Source: Bacillota bacterium (lineage in GTDB: Bacteria > Bacillota_A > Clostridia > Lachnospirales > Lachnospiraceae). Taken from it: a stretch of DNA of 28,634 nt. Shown here in pieces: positions 24,649 to 28,634 of the stretch (positions are counted from its first letter, which is position 1; every line of letters begins with the position of its first letter). The position numbers and the translations under genes were made by a program. The stretch spans positions 1 through 28,634 of the forward strand of contig JAEZSL010000114.1 in assembly GCA_023443925.1 (NCBI GenBank), given 5' to 3'. The notes below the pieces were generated by a model, which saw only the letters and a list, made by a program, of their open reading frames with translations, was not told where the DNA came from and made no database searches.

Positions 24649-26145
24649 TTACCTGTTAATCGAGTGAAGCTTTAACGACAAATAAATAAAAAGTACTTCC
24701 TGTCCATTATCATAATCAATATTGAACAACTCCTTGATTCTTTGTATACGGTAGTTCACCGTATTCTTATGCAGGTACATTTTCTTGCAGGTCTTTTGGA
24801 TACTCCTTCCACACTCCAGGTATGTTAACAAAGTTTCAAAAAATTCCGTCTTATGTTCCACATCATATAACTCTAAATCCGCTGTGACAGGATGATAATA
24901 TTTATTGCAATCCAGTAAATTAGCACATTCATTTAAGAAATCATAAAAACGGTAATCCGAATACTTAAAAATAAATTCTTCTTCATTTCCATACTGACCG
25001 CCAAATATAATCGCTTTTTTGGCCTGTTCATAATATAACCGGATATCAATTAGTGAGTTGAAGGTATCACTTAAACCGGATATCAGCCTTGACCTGGTTA
25101 TATAGTCCATGATTTTTGTCAGATCGTTCTTTGATGAAAAATCTTCAAGCAGAATAACCTCAAATTCCTCAAAGGTAATCAGCTTTATTTTGTGTGAAAC
25201 AGCTTCTATCCCATTTTTTACATATTGAATATACTTCTCGCCTTTCCCATGGAGATCAATCAAAAAAATCTGATAACAGGCAGATCTTTTCCAGGTTCGT
25301 GTCAGCATTCGAAAGGCCAGCTCATGTTCCGTTTTGATGGTATCGGATAATAAATCCTTTAATATCTCACTGTAGTCGCCTTTCCCTGAAACATCATTAT
25401 TATTTCCAAGCTTTAATGCCGCCAGATCTGCGGCGGTATTTATAATATGCAGATCCTCCGGGAGCATAGGCCGTTTTGTGGCAACCATTACAAAGAAACC
25501 ATATAAAGCCGTATCATTCCTGATGGTCCAGACATAATAATCAAATTCGCGCAGTTTCGTTTGGTACGGAGAATGGTTCCTTAATACTTCGTCAACATAG
25601 AACTGAAAAGAGTCATCAATCATTTGAGGGTCATGATGTCCATACTTTACAGCATTATCCCATTCTTCGATTCCCAAGCTTTCCTGCTGTCTGCTGGAAA
25701 CAACATGATGGGAATAATCGACGTAAACAATAGGGTTTTGAAATAGCTCAAAAAAATAATCCATCAATCCTTCCATAAAGTTATCGCTAAGCAGATACTG
25801 GTTTAGACGGGCCAATTTATGGTTTGTTTTTGCTTTTTTGGCAATACAGCTATTTAGTTCACTGCATAGAAGCTGCTTATCAATGGGCTGGTTAATCGTA
25901 ATGCAATTAGACTGGTATCTATCATTCGTGATACCAGAACCAATAATAATATAATTTCCGTTTTCGGGCAGGCCATTTGCCGGAATTTCTTCACAATACA
26001 TTAGAAAAACCGCACTTTGCCGGTCACTTAGGTCAAAAAATATATTCTCCTTACAAATCGCCTGTATAATAAAGCATTCTGTATAGAAAACGATTTTGGC
26101 ATCATATCTGTTCTTAAGCCATAATCCAATTTCGGTTATGTTCAT
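24649..26145 (-). CDS. PucR/CdaR-type transcriptional regulator
   Basis: A 498-residue regulator. Residues 1-120 resemble the N-terminal sensing domain of PucR-type proteins; the centre (about 130-400) has GAF-like and GGDEF-remnant-like character without catalytic motifs; the C-terminal helix-turn-helix is clear at about 435-490, LECGRSIQKTCKKMYLHKNT followed by VNYRIQRIKELF. PucR-type regulators often control the catabolic operon encoded next to them. Here that is the divergent flavin/Fe-S enoate reductase gene. GGAGG precedes the ATG at 26145, and a good promoter lies at 26172-26200. The effector is unknown. Confidence 0.85.
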   Translation of the reverse strand: MNITEIGLWLKNRYDAKIVFYTECFIIQAICKENIFFDLSDRQSAVFLMYCEEIPANGLPENGNYIIIGSGITNDRYQSNCITINQPIDKQLLCSELNSCIAKKAKTNHKLARLNQYLLSDNFMEGLMDYFFELFQNPIVYVDYSHHVVSSRQQESLGIEEWDNAVKYGHHDPQMIDDSFQFYVDEVLRNHSPYQTKLREFDYYVWTIRNDTALYGFFVMVATKRPMLPEDLHIINTAADLAALKLGNNNDVSGKGDYSEILKDLLSDTIKTEHELAFRMLTRTWKRSACYQIFLIDLHGKGEKYIQYVKNGIEAVSHKIKLITFEEFEVILLEDFSSKNDLTKIMDYITRSRLISGLSDTFNSLIDIRLYYEQAKKAIIFGGQYGNEEEFIFKYSDYRFYDFLNECANLLDCNKYYHPVTADLELYDVEHKTEFFETLLTYLECGRSIQKTCKKMYLHKNTVNYRIQRIKELFNIDYDNGQEVLFIYLSLKLHSINR

Positions 26146-26171
26146 AATAGCCTCCGTCTGAGTTTTTTATT

Positions 26172-26200
26172 ATTATAGCATATATGTGATGCCACCACAA
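26172..26200 (-). promoter_or_regulatory. Promoter of the pucR-type gene
   Basis: Read on the minus strand: TTGTGG (26195-26200), a 17-bp spacer, then a perfect TATAAT (26172-26177), about 27 bases before the start codon. Confidence 0.6.
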
Positions 26201-26250
26201 ATCAATATGCTAATCTTTGAGTTTCCGGCCTGTTTACGTCTGGTTTTATC

Positions 26251-26279
26251 TTGTATAAACTGAAGTTGCAGCCTATAAC
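26251..26279 (+). promoter_or_regulatory. Promoter of the enoate reductase operon
   Basis: TTGTAT (26251-26256), a 17-bp spacer, then TATAAC (26274-26279). It would give a leader of about 190 bases before the ATG at 26476. It is about 50 bp from the divergent promoter at 26172-26200, close enough for one regulator to act on both. Confidence 0.5.
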
Positions 26280-26410
26280 AATCTATAGAAAATAAGAAAG
26301 GTAAGGTCCAATCTATGAGTAAATTATGTACGTTTCGGGGTCGGTAAAGAAATAATGCACCGGATACCTGACACCAGCTGCCTGGATTTAAAGCTGGTAA
26401 CGGCACCTTT

Positions 26411-26476
26411 ATGCCGGATACCGAACTAAGTCAGGATATCCAATTTATCAAAGCAAAAGAAGGAGGTCTGAAATAA
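26411..26476 (+). other. Short open frame overlapping the start of the enoate reductase gene
   Basis: An ATG at 26411 opens a 21-codon frame (MPDTELSQDIQ...) whose TAA overlaps the next ATG by one base (TAATG), the usual coupling arrangement. No ribosome site precedes it. The frame is open back to a stop at 26369-26371, so it may be a leader peptide or the tail of a decayed gene. The 10-mer CCGGATACC-type sequence occurs twice nearby (26360 and 26413 regions). Weak; the rest of the 26280-26410 leader holds no recognised riboswitch. Confidence 0.25.
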
Positions 26477-28416
26477 TGAACCCGAAATATAAAAAACTGT
26501 TTGAAAGAAGTTATATCGGTAAATTGCCTTTAAGCAATAAAATAATCATGTGTCCTATGTCGACCCACGCATGGGATAACGGAAGTATTCTTTCGGATGA
26601 CCAGATCAATTATTTTGAGGAACGTGCCCGCGGCGGAGCCGGTATGATTATTCTGGAAGGGCAATTCATTTCCAGTACAATCGACGCAGCTTTTGCCACC
26701 ATGACAGCCGCCGGCACAGAGGCCCAGGCTCTTAGATGGTCTATACTCGTCGAGAGGCTCCGGGGCTTTAATACGAAGCTATGCAACCAGCTTGTAGTAG
26801 GTGCAGGACGAAATGCTCCTCTTGCCATTGATAATGTCCTTCCCGGACCTTCCGAGGTTCCCCTGTTTATTGATCCGGCAAAGAAAACTTACGCGATGAC
26901 CAAAGATCAGATTCAGGAAGTAATCAAGGCATATGTAAAAGCGGCCGCCGCTTCAAAACTTACAGGCTTTGACTGCATTGAAATCCATGCACATGCAGGA
27001 TATCTTCTGGATACTTTCATGATGAAGTTATACAACCACCGTACGGACGAATACGGCGGAAGTATTGAGAACATGGCAAGGCTGCCGGTTGAAATTGTAA
27101 AAGCGGTAAGAAAAGCCGTAGGACCAGATTACCCTATTCTCTTCCGGATAGCTTCCAAACATCATTTTGAAGGGGGACGCACTTTAGAAGAAACCCTTAA
27201 CATCATTAAGTTATTGGATGCAGCGGGAGTTGATGCTTTCGATATCGACGCCGGAGCCTATGAAACCCAGGATTGGATGTTTCCCCCGTCCTATTACGGT
27301 GACGCACCTTCACTGGAGGACGCAGCTGCAATAAAAAAAGTAACCGGTAAACCGGTTCTTATTACAAACAATATCACACTGGACTGCGCGGCAGAAGCCC
27401 TTGAAAAAGGAACATCCGACTTCTTTATGATTGGCAGGCCTCTAATTGCCGATCCCCATATGGTACGCAAGGCCTTCGAAGGCAAAGAGGAGGATATTCG
27501 TCCGTGTATTCGCTGCAATGAATACTGCGTCGGCGGTGTTTTAAAAGGACGGCGCGTTTCCTGCTCCGTAAATCCCCAGGTATTACAGGAAAAAGCTTTT
27601 AAATTGGAAAAAACCGATAACCCCAAAAAAGTTGCCGTTATCGGAGGAGGACCCGGCGGTCTGGAAGCGGCAAGGGTTGCGGCAATTAAGGGGCATGATG
27701 TAACCCTTTATGAAAAATGCAGCACTCTGGGCGGGCAGATTGCGGCGGCTGCAGCGCCTCCGTTTAAGGGCCAGCTAAAGAAATATCTTGATTATCTGAT
27801 TGGCCAAAATAAAAAGCTGGGAGTAAAAATTCAACTCAATACCGAAATCAATGAGAGTTCTCCCGAACTTGCCGCTGCAGATAAAATCATTGTAGCCATC
27901 GGCGCCAAACCCTTTGTCCCTCCGATTAAAGGAATCGAAGGAGAAAATGTTATGGAGGTCATGGAGGCACATCTAAACCGCCGTTTTGAAATCGGCCATA
28001 AAGTTGTCCTCGCGGGAGGCGGTTTATCGGGCTGTGACTGTGCCCTGGAACTGGCTATGGAAGGGAAAGAAGTTACCATTATAGAAATGCTTGATGAAGT
28101 CGCTGTGAATGCCCTGCATATAAACCGTACTGCATTAATCAAAAAGCTGGCCGAATACAAAGTAAAACTCCTGACCGGAAACAAGATACTTGAGTTCACA
28201 AAGGCAGGTGTGACAGTTGAAAGCAAAGACGGCAGCAATCGGGAGATTAAAGCAGATACCGTCATTGTTTCCTTTGGTACACGCCCCCTTAATAATCTGG
28301 CTGATAAAATCTGCAATCAGTATCCGGCTGTAAAGGCCATTGGCGACTGTGTTCAAATCGGACAAATCGGTGAAACCGTCCGGTCCGGCTTTTATGCGGC
28401 ATGGGCAATTGATTAA
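26476..28416 (+). CDS. NADH:flavin oxidoreductase / 2,4-dienoyl-CoA reductase-type Fe-S enoate reductase
   Basis: A 646-residue cytosolic reductase of the old-yellow-enzyme family with a fused FAD/NAD(P)H domain. Residues 1-340 are the FMN barrel, with HAHAGYLLDTFM (171-182) and NHRTDEYGGS (187-196). The 4Fe-4S ligands are Cys344, Cys347, Cys351 and Cys363 (CIRCNEYC then SCSVNP). Residues from 385 on hold the FAD motif VAVIGGGPGGLEAAR and, near 509-535, the NAD(P)H motif VVLAGGGLSGCDCALELA; the end has TVIVSFGTRPLNN and AIGDC. Length and layout match enoate and dienoyl-CoA reductases (FadH, BaiCD/BaiH, 2-enoate reductase), which reduce an activated C=C bond; the actual substrate is unknown. 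AGGAGG precedes the ATG. A short-chain dehydrogenase gene follows. Confidence 0.93.
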   Translation: MNPKYKKLFERSYIGKLPLSNKIIMCPMSTHAWDNGSILSDDQINYFEERARGGAGMIILEGQFISSTIDAAFATMTAAGTEAQALRWSILVERLRGFNTKLCNQLVVGAGRNAPLAIDNVLPGPSEVPLFIDPAKKTYAMTKDQIQEVIKAYVKAAAASKLTGFDCIEIHAHAGYLLDTFMMKLYNHRTDEYGGSIENMARLPVEIVKAVRKAVGPDYPILFRIASKHHFEGGRTLEETLNIIKLLDAAGVDAFDIDAGAYETQDWMFPPSYYGDAPSLEDAAAIKKVTGKPVLITNNITLDCAAEALEKGTSDFFMIGRPLIADPHMVRKAFEGKEEDIRPCIRCNEYCVGGVLKGRRVSCSVNPQVLQEKAFKLEKTDNPKKVAVIGGGPGGLEAARVAAIKGHDVTLYEKCSTLGGQIAAAAAPPFKGQLKKYLDYLIGQNKKLGVKIQLNTEINESSPELAAADKIIVAIGAKPFVPPIKGIEGENVMEVMEAHLNRRFEIGHKVVLAGGGLSGCDCALELAMEGKEVTIIEMLDEVAVNALHINRTALIKKLAEYKVKLLTGNKILEFTKAGVTVESKDGSNREIKADTVIVSFGTRPLNNLADKICNQYPAVKAIGDCVQIGQIGETVRSGFYAAWAID

Positions 28417-28496
28417 CCTAATTTTCAAGTTTGCAAATACTTTATTAAGATATAACTATTTGAATGTAAAAATTGTAGGACTGCTTTATTGAGCTT

Positions 28497-28530
28497 CACC
28501 AGACTGCCGAAATGACGGTTAAGCCTGGTG
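28497..28530. other. Hairpin in the gap between the reductase and the SDR gene
   Basis: CACCAG (28497-28502) pairs with CTGGTG (28525-28530), with CCG (28507-28509) and CGG (28516-28518) pairing inside. No T-run follows, so it looks like an intercistronic mRNA structure rather than a full terminator. Confidence 0.45.
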
Positions 28531-28572
28531 GTTAAGTTCCGGTCAATTAACAGTCAGTAAGGAGGAAATAAT

Positions 28573-28634
28573 ATGATAGAAATTAAAGGACGTACCGCAT
28601 TCATCACAGGAGGTGCCAATGGAATAGGACTTGG
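28573..28634 (+). CDS. Short-chain dehydrogenase/reductase (partial, N-terminus only)
   Basis: The first 20 codons are visible: MIEIKGRTAFITGGANGIGL. TGGANGIG is the Rossmann nucleotide-binding motif TGxxxGxG of the SDR family, at the usual distance from the start. AAGGAGG precedes the ATG. It follows the enoate reductase by 156 bp in the same direction and probably belongs to the same operon, which would pair a ketone/alcohol step with the C=C reduction. Confidence 0.9.
   Translation, partial: MIEIKGRTAFITGGANGIGL

Noticed and set aside
26173..26406. Minus-strand frame of 77 codons between the pucR-type and reductase genes
   Set aside because: It overlaps both predicted divergent promoters, has no ribosome site and shows no recognisable motif.
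27831..28316. Minus-strand frame of 161 codons within the enoate reductase gene
   Set aside because: Antisense to the FAD/NAD(P)H domain motifs; serine- and arginine-rich shadow composition.

Overview
The window looks like chromosome from an anaerobic, spore-forming Firmicute, most likely a Lachnospiraceae-type Clostridium relative. This rests on the gene content (a CspB/CspC-like subtilase, SdpI-like and DUF6796-like membrane proteins, a PucR regulator beside an Fe-S old-yellow-enzyme reductase, an Lpl/Ytc-type sugar importer), on the AT-rich DNA and on strong AGGAGG ribosome sites. It is an inference; there is no rRNA or other taxonomic marker.

Layout. (1) 1-2164: the start of an F-type ATP synthase operon on the minus strand (atpB, then atpE cut by the window edge), preceded by a separately terminated small two-TM protein of unknown function and a long AT-rich gap. 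(2) 2165-9037: a run of minus-strand accessory genes: subtilase, AraC/GyrI-like regulator plus membrane protein, GNAT acetyltransferase, DUF6796-like membrane protein, Fic protein and an aldo/keto reductase. A decayed 85-bp piece of a second subtilase gene lies between the Fic and aldo/keto reductase genes. (3) 9179-11037: a flavodoxin-like Fe-S flavoprotein gene divergent from a MerR regulator. The shared region carries a MerR-type promoter with a 19-bp spacer and an operator dyad. The merR gene has short tandem repeats on both sides. An SdpI-like gene follows, convergent. (4) 11244-24429: a large catabolic locus. A six-gene minus-strand unit encodes two ABC permeases, a lipoprotein solute-binding protein, a GH106-like hydrolase, a GH78 alpha-L-rhamnosidase and a second GH106-like hydrolase, with a divergent AraC regulator. 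None of the three hydrolases has a signal peptide, so the picture is import of rhamnose-containing oligosaccharides (rhamnogalacturonan-type is the best guess) followed by cleavage in the cytoplasm. A MITE-like 166-bp element sits inside this operon, and a promoter-like site with an overlong 20-bp spacer precedes the binding-protein gene. (5) 24649-28634: a PucR/CdaR-type regulator divergent from a 646-residue flavin/Fe-S enoate reductase, followed by the first codons of a short-chain dehydrogenase. This is the start of a redox catabolic operon of unknown substrate.

Several starts were moved downstream because a good promoter or Shine-Dalgarno site lies inside the longest open frame (1485, 3916, 6974, 7936, 9805, 11037, 15931, 21034, 22083). 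I found no tRNA, rRNA, CRISPR array or intact insertion sequence. The most notable non-genic signals are the MerR operator-promoter, the 13-14-bp and 19-bp repeat arrays around merR, the subtilase remnant, the MITE-like element and the 20-bp-spaced promoter with an internal dyad.
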